A stretch of 11,258 bases of DNA from an uncultured Oribacterium sp. (GCA_934270345.1 CAKQPT010000050.1:1-11258), one strand, 5' to 3'. Positions 1 through 6,626 are shown, counted from the first letter of the stretch. Translations and numbers: made by a program. The notes: generated by a model from the letters alone, not told the origin.

Positions 1-68
1 TTCAGGGTCTGTGTATTAATCGATCTTTGATTTTCAAGGTTCGTTGTGCTCTCGTTTTCTGCGACAGC
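1..68 (-). other. Untranslated leader of an RNA operon leaving the window (candidate rRNA leader)
   Basis: This is the sequence transcribed from the strong promoter at 75-103. It has no ribosome binding site followed by a credible start codon. It contains GAACCTTGAAAA (minus strand, around 29-40), which resembles the boxA-like CTTTGAAAA stretches found in leaders and spacers of Bacillota rRNA operons. The promoter quality, the A-tracts upstream of it and the absence of a protein start suggest that 16S rRNA begins beyond position 1. That is inference, because no rRNA sequence itself is present in the window. Confidence 0.45.
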
Positions 69-74
69 TTGTTT

Positions 75-103
75 ATATTAGCAAACCGTCATTCAATTGT
101 CAA
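75..103 (-). promoter_or_regulatory. Strong sigma-A promoter firing out of the left edge
   Basis: On the minus strand TTGACA (98-103) is followed by a 17-base spacer and TAATAT (75-80), so the -35 is a perfect match and the -10 is one base from TATAAT. The expected start of transcription is near 68. Just upstream on the minus strand are two A-tracts (complement of 108-113 and 120-124), centred about 11-12 bases apart and so roughly on one helical face, as in UP elements of rRNA promoters. No gene lies between this promoter and the window edge. Confidence 0.85.
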
Positions 104-110
104 GAGCTTT

Positions 111-136
111 TTTGAAATCTTTTTGATGATTTCAAA
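111..136 (-). repeat. Perfect 9-bp hairpin abutting the tRNA-Ser 3' end
   Basis: TTTGAAATC (111-119) and GATTTCAAA (128-136) form a 9-bp inverted repeat with an 8-base loop. The stem begins directly next to the tRNA discriminator base at 137. In the direction of tRNA transcription it is followed by A residues rather than a U-run, so it is not a standard intrinsic terminator. It overlaps the A-tracts of the downstream promoter. It may help define the tRNA 3' trailer for processing, or it may simply be AT-rich promoter DNA. Confidence 0.6.
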
Positions 137-222
137 CGCAGAGGGTGGGGTTCGAACCCACGTGCCCTTGCGGACAAACGGTTTTCAAGACCGCCTCGTT
201 ATGACCACTTCGATACCTCTGC
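137..222 (-). tRNA. tRNA-Ser (anticodon UGA), no encoded CCA
   Basis: An 86-nt class II tRNA is read on the minus strand. The acceptor stem GCAGAGG/CCTCTGC pairs perfectly over 7 bp. The D stem is TCG/CGA. The anticodon stem GCGGT/ACCGT has one G-U pair and encloses the loop CTTGAAA with anticodon UGA at 187-185. A long variable arm (TGTCC, loop GCAA, GGGCA) marks it as Ser. The T arm is GTGGG-TTCGAAC-CCCAC. The discriminator is G, and TTT follows instead of CCA, so the mature end needs 3' trimming and CCA addition. A36-A37-A38 fits an i6A-type (MiaA) site; as a UCN reader it is not a t6A substrate. Confidence 0.97.
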
Positions 223-254
223 ACTTTTACGCGCTCTTTACGAGCGACTTAGAT

Positions 255-283
255 ATAATATCGATAAGCGCTTCTCTTGTCAA
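255..283 (-). promoter_or_regulatory. Promoter of tRNA-Ser
   Basis: On the minus strand TTGACA (278-283) has a 17-base spacer before TATTAT (255-260). Transcription would start near 248-250, giving a leader of about 26 bases before the tRNA 5' end at 222. That leader holds a small hairpin CGCTC/GAGCG (232-236 with 242-246, loop of five), probably part of the 5' trailer removed by RNase P. The perfect -35 and standard spacer make this a confident call. Confidence 0.85.
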
Positions 284-338
284 CCACTTTCTGAATTATT
301 TTATGATGGCAGATACTCGAATAGATAGTCTATAAGAA

Positions 339-382
339 ATAAGCATTCTGTCAGTCGCCGTATGTGCTGACAGAATGCTTAT
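339..382 (-). terminator. Intrinsic terminator of ispD
   Basis: The 14-base arms AAGCATTCTGTCAG (341-354) and CTGACAGAATGCTT (367-380) pair perfectly, and two more A-T pairs extend the stem to 16 bp around a 12-base loop. On the minus strand the stem is followed by a U-rich run (TTATTTCTTATA when the last stem bases are included). It starts about 8 bases after the ispD stop codon and separates ispD from the tRNA promoter. Confidence 0.88.
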
Positions 383-389
383 GATGGAT

Positions 390-1175
390 CTAACTGTTCA
401 TTTTATTTAAATACAGCTCTGCGATTTTTACATCCTCTGGCGTGGTCACCTTGATGTTTTCGTAACTGCCCGGAATGATCTTCACCCGCTGCCCTGCGAA
501 AGACTCGACGACCATCGCATCATCTGTGATTGGAATCATAAGATGTCCTCTCGCCTCCTGGTCGATCATCGCTGCATATGCTTTATAGATGAGTGAGAAG
601 TCGAAGCTCTGTGGTGTCTGCATGAGCCATAGTGAACTTCTTTCCGGCGTCTCCTTCACGAAGTGATCTGCATCGAGGACCTTGATGGTATCCTTCACCG
701 GCATACCGATCACCGCTGCATGGTACTTCTCTGCGTAGCGCAGTGCATCGTCGATGATGGCATCGCTCAGCATCGGTCGTGCACAGTCATGGATCATGAT
801 GAGCGGATCTGATGTACCGGATGGCGTCATACCAGTTTCAGAAGAAGCGGTATCCAGTTTCTCGAGCTCGGCGACTTTCTTCAATCCTTCGAAGACAGAG
901 TTGTAGCGTTCCTTTCCTCCCGCGACGATGGCGGAGAGCTTATGAAGTGCACAGGTCCCGCCGCTACGTGTCAGCTCTTCCATATACGGGATATCCTCTT
1001 CTCCGGTGGTCAGGATGATGCCATCCACCGCGTCATGCCGGTCGAAGCGGGATGCGCTCCAGATGAAGAGCGGTCGGCCGAGGATCTCCATAAACTGTTT
1101 CTTCGTTTTACTGTGCATGCGGCGTCCGCTGCCGGCAGCGAGGACGATCGCATAGACTTTTCTTCCGTTATACAT
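390..1175 (-). CDS. ispD: 2-C-methyl-D-erythritol 4-phosphate cytidylyltransferase (IspD)
   Basis: IspD transfers CMP from CTP to 2-C-methyl-D-erythritol 4-phosphate, the third step of the MEP isoprenoid pathway, in the cytosol. Visible family motifs are the nucleotide-binding loop LAAGSGRRM (12-20), GGKERYNSV (86-94), HDCARP (129-134), PVKDTIK (159-165), TPQSF (187-191), TDDAMVVE (217-224) and the C-terminal NIKVTTPEDV. The start chosen is the ATG at 1175, preceded by GGAGG with a 5-base gap. The frame is open to an ATG at 1226, but that codon overlaps the likely -10 box and lacks a Shine-Dalgarno sequence. At 261 residues it is about 30 longer than typical IspD, mostly through a Ser/Thr/Gly-rich insert at about 104-123 just before HDCARP. 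It is transcribed alone between two terminators. The family is certain. Confidence 0.96.
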   Translation of the reverse strand: MYNGRKVYAIVLAAGSGRRMHSKTKKQFMEILGRPLFIWSASRFDRHDAVDGIILTTGEEDIPYMEELTRSGGTCALHKLSAIVAGGKERYNSVFEGLKKVAELEKLDTASSETGMTPSGTSDPLIMIHDCARPMLSDAIIDDALRYAEKYHAAVIGMPVKDTIKVLDADHFVKETPERSSLWLMQTPQSFDFSLIYKAYAAMIDQEARGHLMIPITDDAMVVESFAGQRVKIIPGSYENIKVTTPEDVKIAELYLNKMNS

Positions 1176-1221
1176 AAACACCTCCACATCATGTGTGCAC
1201 TTTACAATTCTTCTTGAACCT

Positions 1222-1250
1222 ATCATATCAGATTTTCAGCATATAAAAAA
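1222..1250 (-). promoter_or_regulatory. Likely extended -10 promoter of ispD
   Basis: On the minus strand TGATATGAT gives an extended -10 (TG at 1229-1230, TATGAT at 1222-1227). The -35 region falls in the T-run of the tsaD terminator and matches the consensus poorly (TTTTTA at best). Transcription would begin near 1215, about 40 bases before the ispD start at 1175. The terminator just upstream means ispD needs its own promoter, which supports the call. Confidence 0.5.
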
Positions 1251-1276
1251 TGCCTGTGCTTTAGCATCAGGCATTT
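1242..1276 (-). terminator. Intrinsic terminator after tsaD
   Basis: AAATGCCTG (1248-1256) pairs with CAGGCATTT (1268-1276), and the interior TGCT/AGCA can pair as well with one bulged base. On the minus strand the stem is followed by TTTTTTATAT (the run begins with the last stem bases). It lies about 50 bases beyond the tsaD stop and closes the prfB-to-tsaD gene run. Confidence 0.92.
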
Positions 1277-1326
1277 CATGGTTACATAATATATGCAGCT
1301 GTCTCTTACCATGTCCGGTCGATGAA

Positions 1327-2346
1327 TCAGCGCTCACCGAGCTTCAGGTTTGGGCAGGCGTTCAGGTCCAGTCCGTCATGACGGCCCTGCAGGTATTCAT
1401 AGTAACCTGCGCAGCCGATCATGGCAGCATTGTCCGTGCAGAGCACCGGGCTCGGACGATAGAAGGTGATGTCGTTTTTCGCACACGCCTCTTCCATCCG
1501 TGCGCGGATATGGCTGTTGGAGGCGACGCCGCCCGCGATGGCGAGCTTCTGGTAGCCGCGCTCCTTACAGAGCATGATGGCACGCGAAACGAGCGAATCG
1601 GTGACGGCTTCCTGGAAGGAGGCGCAGAGATCCGGAACGTCGATCGGGGTATTCATCATTTTCGCCTTGTTGATGTAGTTGAGGACCGACGATTTGATAC
1701 CGGAGAAGGTGAAATCGTACGGGTTGTCTGCCACCGTGCCACGCGGGAATGCGATGGCCTGCGGATTGCCGCTTTTCGAAGCAGCATCGACCTTCGGGCC
1801 ACCCGGATAGCCGAGTCCGACGGCACGGGCCACCTTATCGAAGGCTTCACCGGCAGCATCATCACGTGAACGGCCGACGATCTCGAACTTCCCGTAATCC
1901 TGTACGACCACGAGGTGGGTATGACCACCCGACACGATCAGACAGGCAAACGGCGGCTTGAGCTCCTTGTTTTCGATGTAGTTTGCGCTGACATGTCCCT
2001 CAATATGGTGAACACCGATCAGCGGCTTTTTCAGCGCATAGGCGAGTGCCTTCGCTTCCGCCACACCGACGAGCAGGGCGCCGACGAGACCCGGACCATA
2101 GGTGACCGCGATGGCATCGATGTCGTCGAAGGTACAGTGTGCCTCCTTCAGCGCGAGCGCGATGACGTCATCGATCTTTTCGAGATGCTTACGGGACGCG
2201 ATCTCCGGCACGACCCCGCCGTACTCGGTATGAATCGCGATCTGCGATGAAATGATGTTGGAAAGAACCTCCCGGCCATTACGAACGACCGCTGCCGCGG
2301 TTTCATCGCAGCTGGATTCGATTCCGAGGATTGTAATATCTACCAT
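1327..2346 (-). CDS. tsaD: tRNA N6-adenosine threonylcarbamoyltransferase (TsaD)
   Basis: TsaD moves the threonylcarbamoyl group from TC-AMP to A37 of ANN-decoding tRNAs, working with TsaB and TsaE, both encoded upstream in the same run. It is an ASKHA-fold protein of 339 residues, a normal length. Visible motifs are [12 protein letters not shown] (8-19), the metal site HIEGH (114-118), SGGHTHL (139-145), [13 protein letters not shown] (162-174), FSGIKSS (214-220), and a late metal-binding aspartate in CTDNAAMIG (D305). The ATG at 2346 has GGAG six bases upstream (GGAGTAGCTATG). The gene follows rnz after a gap of about 105 bases and ends ahead of a strong terminator. No key residue is missing. 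Confidence 0.98.
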   Translation of the reverse strand: MVDITILGIESSCDETAAAVVRNGREVLSNIISSQIAIHTEYGGVVPEIASRKHLEKIDDVIALALKEAHCTFDDIDAIAVTYGPGLVGALLVGVAEAKALAYALKKPLIGVHHIEGHVSANYIENKELKPPFACLIVSGGHTHLVVVQDYGKFEIVGRSRDDAAGEAFDKVARAVGLGYPGGPKVDAASKSGNPQAIAFPRGTVADNPYDFTFSGIKSSVLNYINKAKMMNTPIDVPDLCASFQEAVTDSLVSRAIMLCKERGYQKLAIAGGVASNSHIRARMEEACAKNDITFYRPSPVLCTDNAAMIGCAGYYEYLQGRHDGLDLNACPNLKLGER

Positions 2347-2380
2347 AGCTACTCCAGATTGATATACTAACTGTGTTTAT

Positions 2381-2434
2381 ACTGCATCTGCAGTCGTTGT
2401 TCCGATGATGCGTATCGTATCGATCTGTCGATAC
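2381..2434 (-). repeat. Two small hairpins in the rnz-tsaD gap
   Basis: GTATCG-ATCTGT-CGATAC (2417-2434) is a perfect 6-bp inverted repeat with a 6-base loop. ACTGC-ATCT-GCAGT (2381-2394) is a perfect 5-bp one. Neither is followed by a U-run on the minus strand, so neither looks like a terminator. They occupy most of the 105-base gap upstream of tsaD. No convincing promoter was seen there, although TATAAA (minus strand, around 2376-2381) is a weak -10 candidate without a good -35. Confidence 0.45.
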
Positions 2435-2451
2435 TGCGTGTTTACATCAGA

Positions 2452-3375
2452 TTACTGCTCTCCGTTTTCTTCATCATCGAACACGAGATCCTTCGTCCAG
2501 CCGTCCCGTGCGAACTTCACCGGCCAGATCTTCGAAATCTCGTCCCGATAGATATCCGGCTTCATCTCGCTCGGGGAATAATGTGTAAACCACATCTCCT
2601 TCGGCTTCGCCTCGGCACCGATGCGGGCCGCCTCGACCATCATCATGTGCTTATACTTCTTCGCATTGTCGAGCTTCTCGTACTCACCGTACATGCCCTC
2701 GCAGATGAAGAGATCCGCGTCGGTCGCCATCTCGGTGATCATCGGCGTCGGACGGGTATCGGTACAGTAGGTGACACTCAGGCCGCGTCGTGCAGCGCCC
2801 ATCACCATGTCCGGTGTATAGGTCTGCCCGTCTTCCTCGATCGTTTCCCCGTGCTGCAGTCGGTTCCAGCAGCGCACCGGAATGCCCTGTGCCTGTGCGC
2901 GGGCCGCGTCGAACTTTCCGAGTCGACGGATGCTGACGCGATAGCCATAGCAGGTGATTTTATGGTTCACCTTAAAGGCCTCCAGCACGAACGGTCCGAA
3001 CTCGATCTGCTCGAGCGGCTCGGAAAGTTCGTGGTAAATGATTTCAAACGGAAGCTCCGGTGCGACGACGCGGAGGCCATCGACCACGCGCTTGAGCCCC
3101 TTCGGGCCGACCATGTGCAGCGGCTCGGTACGCTCGGCGTTCCCCATCGAAAGAAGCATCCCCGGCAGACCGGAGATATGATCCGCATGGTAGTGCGTGA
3201 AGCAGATCACATCGATCGGCTTCGGCGACCATGACTTTTCCTTCATGGCGATCTGCGTGCCCTCGCCGCAGTCGATCAGCATACTGCTGCCGTTACAGCG
3301 AAGCATGAGGCTTGTGAGCCATCGGTTCGGAAGCGGCATCATCCCGCCGGTTCCCAGTAAACAAATATCCAGCAT
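2452..3375 (-). CDS. rnz: Ribonuclease Z (tRNA 3' endonuclease)
   Basis: This is a metallo-beta-lactamase-fold nuclease of 307 residues, the usual short RNase Z length. It cuts tRNA precursors after the discriminator base when no CCA is encoded. Metal ligands are visible: THYHADH (60-66), H138 in VNHKITCYGYR, D206 in TDTRP, and H265 in FTHYSP; KHM at 242-244 fits the conserved region before the C-terminus. The segment between GYR and TDTRP (about 147-205) corresponds to the flexible tRNA-binding arm, but the GP motif usual there is replaced by GIPVRCW (164-170). Only 4 bases separate its ATG from the rimI stop, and its Shine-Dalgarno AAGGA lies inside the end of rimI, so the two are probably translationally coupled. 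The tRNA-Ser in this window is a suitable substrate type. Confidence 0.93.
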   Translation of the reverse strand: MLDICLLGTGGMMPLPNRWLTSLMLRCNGSSMLIDCGEGTQIAMKEKSWSPKPIDVICFTHYHADHISGLPGMLLSMGNAERTEPLHMVGPKGLKRVVDGLRVVAPELPFEIIYHELSEPLEQIEFGPFVLEAFKVNHKITCYGYRVSIRRLGKFDAARAQAQGIPVRCWNRLQHGETIEEDGQTYTPDMVMGAARRGLSVTYCTDTRPTPMITEMATDADLFICEGMYGEYEKLDNAKKYKHMMMVEAARIGAEAKPKEMWFTHYSPSEMKPDIYRDEISKIWPVKFARDGWTKDLVFDDEENGEQ

Positions 3376-3379
3376 ATTT

Positions 3380-3940
3380 TTATTCCTTCATCATGATGAT
3401 GGCATCCTCTGTCGGACCCTGATAGTAGTTCTTTCGTCGATAGGATTCTACGAATCCGCTTTTAAGATACAGCGCCTTCGCAGGCTCATTGTGTGCCCGG
3501 ACCTCGAGGAAGACACGATCAGCGCCCCGTTCTGCAGCGAGACGCAGCATCTCCTCCATCAGCGTTTCACCGACGCCGTTCCGTCGGCAGGCGGGCGCCA
3601 CACATATATTTTCGATCTCGGCTTCCGGCGCGATGATCCGCAGTACCGCATACCCTGCGAGGCCAATGCGGTCGGTCCCTGCATCCTGCACTGCGCCTGT
3701 CTGCATTGGCTTCGGAACGGAGTGCGGCCCGGGATCTGCGGATGAGCTGTGCTCCTGCATCGTTTCCGAAACAGCAGCTGTGGCACGAATCACCAGCGGA
3801 AAATCGCATTTGGAGGCGATGGCGGACTCGAAATCCTCGGCATGCCAGGCCATCTGACCGAAGGCTTCCCGCTCGAGGCGAAGCACCTCCGGGATGTCCT
3901 CCAGCCGCATGGCTTCGATGGTATACGCGTTTTCCTTCAT
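3380..3940 (-). CDS. rimI: RimI-type N-acetyltransferase with an internal insertion
   Basis: This is a GNAT-fold acetyltransferase. RimI acetylates protein N-termini, classically that of ribosomal protein S18, using acetyl-CoA. The acetyl-CoA loop is clear as VAPACRRNGVG (114-124, RRNGVG being the Q/RxxGxG/A signature). It is followed by the typical FLEVRAHNEPAKALYLKSGF (144-163) and a C-terminal YYQGPTEDAIIM. The protein has 186 residues against about 150 for the family. The excess is a Ser/Pro/Gly-rich stretch at about 53-91, lying before the LAGYAVLR strand. The ATG at 3940 follows AGGAGG with a 7-base gap. Placement in the tsaE-tsaB-rimI-tsaD cluster supports the RimI name over a generic GNAT; the target protein is not provable from sequence. 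Confidence 0.9.
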   Translation of the reverse strand: MKENAYTIEAMRLEDIPEVLRLEREAFGQMAWHAEDFESAIASKCDFPLVIRATAAVSETMQEHSSSADPGPHSVPKPMQTGAVQDAGTDRIGLAGYAVLRIIAPEAEIENICVAPACRRNGVGETLMEEMLRLAAERGADRVFLEVRAHNEPAKALYLKSGFVESYRRKNYYQGPTEDAIIMMKE

Positions 3941-3999
3941 CGAGCTTCCTCCTGTCTTTCATAGACTGTTTATACCCGGAGAGTGGTCGTACGATGACG

Positions 4000-4017
4000 C
4001 GCAGGGATGTTCCTGCG
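4000..4017 (-). repeat. Hairpin in the tsaB-rimI gap
   Basis: CGCAGG (4000-4005) and CCTGCG (4012-4017) form a perfect 6-bp stem with a 6-base loop. GAT/ATC just outside can extend it across an internal bulge. No U-run follows on the minus strand, so it is unlikely to be a terminator. It sits in the 97-base gap between tsaB and rimI, where nothing else is recognisable; a mRNA processing or stability role is only a guess. Confidence 0.4.
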
Positions 4018-4037
4018 ATCGGCCTCGGTATGTCCGC

Positions 4038-4862
4038 TTATAAATTCTCCGGTACCGTGTTATCCTCGTAGCCCGGACCGGCATCGATCTTATAGTTCCG
4101 TGCCGTGAGACGATCCTCCCCCGCTGACTTTTTCAGGAGATTCGGATCCTCGTGGGTGATGTCATACTCCCGGAGTCCGGCGGCCTCACGCTCGCGTTCC
4201 GCCTGCGGCTTCCGGATATAGCTGAGGTGAAAATCCTTTCCGGATACTGCCTTCCCCTGCGCGAGCTGTTCTGCGCCGAGCATGGCGACAGACGATGCTC
4301 GCTGAAGAAGATTGCCCGGGCCAGCGAAGCGGTACGGTACGGAGAGCTGTGTTTCAAGGCAGCTGCGGTATACCGGAACGGCATCCCCCAGAAAGAAGTG
4401 CTTTCCCGGCATCTGATTGATTTTCGTGACGAGCTCCTCGATGCCGATGGCCTCTTCCTCTCCGATCAGCTGTCCGTCGAGAAAGGTCGCGGTATATACC
4501 TGATTGCGGCGCGCATCCATGATCGGATGCACATAAACCGCATCCATATCCCGGACATTCATCGCGAGACCCTCGAGGGTGCTCACCTCGAGGAGCGGGA
4601 TATCATAGCCGAGGGCCAGGCCCTTCGCCGTTGCGGCACCGATGCGGAGACCGGTAAAGGAACCGGGACCCGCGCTGACCGCGATGGCATCCAGCTCGTC
4701 GACCGTATGTCCGGTACGTGAAAAAATCTCAGCCACCATAGGTAAAAGTGTCTGAGAGTGGGTGAGTCCGATATTACATGAATACTCCGAAAGAACGACA
4801 CCGTCCGCGTATAAGGCGACGCTTGCGGTGTGTCCGGATGAATCAATTCCTAAAATCAACAT
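4038..4862 (-). CDS. tsaB: t6A synthesis scaffold protein TsaB, with C-terminal extension
   Basis: TsaB is an ASKHA-fold paralogue of TsaD that lacks catalysis and scaffolds the TsaD-TsaB-TsaE complex making t6A37. The N-terminus LGIDSSGHTASVAL (4-17), HSQTLLP (35-41) and GPGSFTGLRIG (65-75) are diagnostic, and SYIRKPQAERE (213-223) is where most TsaB proteins end. This one runs on to 274 residues, about 45 more, with a polar tail ending YEDNTVPENL and no recognisable domain. The ATG at 4862 has only a weak Shine-Dalgarno (GGGAT, 7 bases upstream). The gene starts 15 bases after tsaE stops, so coupling is likely. Identity is firm; the tail is unexplained. Confidence 0.95.
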   Translation of the reverse strand: MLILGIDSSGHTASVALYADGVVLSEYSCNIGLTHSQTLLPMVAEIFSRTGHTVDELDAIAVSAGPGSFTGLRIGAATAKGLALGYDIPLLEVSTLEGLAMNVRDMDAVYVHPIMDARRNQVYTATFLDGQLIGEEEAIGIEELVTKINQMPGKHFFLGDAVPVYRSCLETQLSVPYRFAGPGNLLQRASSVAMLGAEQLAQGKAVSGKDFHLSYIRKPQAEREREAAGLREYDITHEDPNLLKKSAGEDRLTARNYKIDAGPGYEDNTVPENL

Positions 4863-4877
4863 AGTGTTATCCCATAC

Positions 4878-5294
4878 TTAATATTCGATGCGGCGATAGT
4901 CGAAGCCCTTCGTAAGGTCCTTCCGGATGCGCACCCAGCGGGCCTCCTTCGGAAGAAGCTCCTCGATCTGTCCCGGCCACTCGATGATGCTGACGCCCTG
5001 ACCATAGAAATAGTCCTCATAGCCGATCTCCTCCATCTCGGAAGGATCGCCGATGCGATAGACATCGAAGTGATAGAGCGGCAAACGCCCGCCTTCGTAC
5101 TCCTTCACGATGTTAAAGGTCGGCGAATTCACATAGTCATCGATACCGAGTCCCGCGGCGAAGCCCTGGGTGAAGACGGTCTTGCCTACACCCAGGTCAC
5201 CATCGAGACAGATGATCTCGCCCGGGACCGCCTCGCGGCCCAGCTTCTGTCCGAATGCGAAGGTATCCTCCGCTGAATTACTCTCAAAAATCAT
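4878..5294 (-). CDS. tsaE: tRNA threonylcarbamoyladenosine synthesis ATPase TsaE
   Basis: TsaE is a small P-loop ATPase needed for turnover of the t6A complex. The Walker A motif GDLGVGKT is at 32-39, followed by the family motifs SPTF (57-60), HFDVYRI (75-81) and IIEWP (103-107). The length of 138 residues is slightly short but normal. Its ATG overlaps the hom stop codon as TGATG (5296-5292), a classic arrangement for coupled translation, with AGAGG in the end of hom as ribosome binding site. It directly precedes tsaB. Confidence 0.97.
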   Translation of the reverse strand: MIFESNSAEDTFAFGQKLGREAVPGEIICLDGDLGVGKTVFTQGFAAGLGIDDYVNSPTFNIVKEYEGGRLPLYHFDVYRIGDPSEMEEIGYEDYFYGQGVSIIEWPGQIEELLPKEARWVRIRKDLTKGFDYRRIEY

Positions 5295-6541
5295 CAGTCC
5301 TCTTCCTTCTCGGTACGGATGAAATGGAAGATCCGGCGACCGGTCTTCTCCTCAAACTCAGCGACATTCTGTAGGAAGTCGCCTTCAAACATCACATCGG
5401 TGACGAAACCGAACTCATCGGTACGACCGCCCAGTGCGATCGGAACCAGCTTCGAGCTGTCCTCGAGGAAGAGCTCACGAAGCTCCTTCTTCACCGCATC
5501 CGGTGTACCCTCGACACGAACGAAATAAGCGAACGCGTTGGAGCTCATCGGCTCGATCTGGATCATCTTCTCGGTCCAGCCGATGCCCTGGAAATCATGC
5601 TGGTGGCGTACGGCTGCGATGATGTCGGATACGACGGCACTCGCGGTCGGCATCTTGCCGGCACCCATACCGTAGAGCATGGTGGTACCGAGGCAGTTCC
5701 CGACGATACGGATACCGTTGTAGACGCCATCGACGCTGAAAAGCGGATCCGACTTCGGAATCATCATCGGTACGACATAGGCGAAGTACTTATCCTCAAC
5801 CTGCTGTACAGAGCCGAGCAGCTTGATGGTCGTGCCCAGTTCACGCGCATAGAGGAAGTCCAGCTTCGAAACCGCACGGATACCCTCGGTATAGATGTCC
5901 TCATGACGGCAGCGGTTGCCGGAGGCCATGCTGAGAAGAATCGCCGTTTTACGAGAAGTATCGAAGCCGTCGATATCAGAGGACGGGTCGCGCTCCGCAT
6001 AACCGAGATGCTGTGCCTCGACGAGGGTCTCCTCGAAGTCGGCCCCCTTCTCACGCATCTTCGTGAGGATGAAGTTCGTGGTACCGTTCATGATACCGGT
6101 GATCTCGGTCAGATTCTCGCCGGCATAGTTATGGTAGATCGTACGGATGACCGGGATACCACCACCGACGGAAGCCTCGAAATAGAAATTGCAGTGATGC
6201 TCGCGGGCGATACTGATCAGCTTGGAGCCAACCGCATCTACGAGTGCCTTGTTCGAGGTGACACAGTGCTTGCCCTTCTCGAGGCAGGCCTTCACGAACT
6301 CATACGCCGGATGAATGCCGCCCATGGTCTCAACGACGAGCTTGACCTCCGGATCGTTCTCGATGATGGAAAAGTCGGAAATCAGCTTATCATTGTCAAC
6401 ACCGATATCGGTACGAAGATCCAGTACATACTTGAGCTCGACCGGCTCGCCGACCTTCTTTTCAATCTGCGCCTGATTGATGCGCAGTACCTCTGCTACG
6501 CCGGAGCCGATGGTGCCATAGCCTAAAATCGCAATTTTCAT
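5294..6541 (-). CDS. hom: Homoserine dehydrogenase
   Basis: Hom reduces aspartate 4-semialdehyde to homoserine with NAD(P)H, the branch step to threonine and methionine. The N-terminal Rossmann motif is GYGTIG (7-12). It is followed by TSNKAL (95-100), FEASVGGGIPVI (121-132), GTTNFIL (153-159) and the catalytic region AERDPSSDIDGFDTSRK (182-198), which contains the acidic residues and lysine expected of the family. The C-terminal 75 or so residues look like a regulatory ACT domain. The start chosen is the ATG at 6541: GGGGG lies 5 bases upstream, whereas the ATG at 6556 in the same frame has no ribosome binding site and would encode that purine run. The protein is then 415 residues. The neighbouring ACT protein suggests amino-acid-linked control. 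Confidence 0.96.
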   Translation of the reverse strand: MKIAILGYGTIGSGVAEVLRINQAQIEKKVGEPVELKYVLDLRTDIGVDNDKLISDFSIIENDPEVKLVVETMGGIHPAYEFVKACLEKGKHCVTSNKALVDAVGSKLISIAREHHCNFYFEASVGGGIPVIRTIYHNYAGENLTEITGIMNGTTNFILTKMREKGADFEETLVEAQHLGYAERDPSSDIDGFDTSRKTAILLSMASGNRCRHEDIYTEGIRAVSKLDFLYARELGTTIKLLGSVQQVEDKYFAYVVPMMIPKSDPLFSVDGVYNGIRIVGNCLGTTMLYGMGAGKMPTASAVVSDIIAAVRHQHDFQGIGWTEKMIQIEPMSSNAFAYFVRVEGTPDAVKKELRELFLEDSSKLVPIALGGRTDEFGFVTDVMFEGDFLQNVAEFEEKTGRRIFHFIRTEKEED

Positions 6542-6562
6542 AATTTCCCCCTTCATGCTGGT

Positions 6563-6590
6563 AACGTCTCTGAAGCGTTCAGAAAACGTT
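6563..6590 (-). repeat. Hairpin in the hom leader
   Basis: AACGT (6563-6567) pairs with ACGTT (6586-6590), and TCTGAA (6569-6574) with TTCAGA (6578-6583), giving 11 bp across a small internal loop and closing on a 3-base loop. On the minus strand it is followed by ACC rather than a U-run, so it is not a terminator. It ends about 22 bases before the hom start codon. No T-box, leader peptide or promoter was seen around it. Confidence 0.5.
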
Positions 6591-6626
6591 TTGAAATGAT
6601 GTTGCCGGTGGTTTTACAGGGACTGC

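Noticed and set aside
27..335. An open frame of 102 codons on the plus strand.
   Set aside because: It runs across the antisense of the tRNA-Ser gene and two minus-strand promoters, and has no ribosome binding site or recognisable protein features.
1176..1226. A longer IspD with 17 extra N-terminal residues.
   Set aside because: The extra codons overlap the promoter -10 and the ribosome binding site of the ATG at 1175, and family members begin near this ATG.
6542..6556. An upstream ATG for hom at 6556 adding MKGEI.
   Set aside because: The added codons are themselves the Shine-Dalgarno sequence for the ATG at 6541, and there is no ribosome binding site before 6556.
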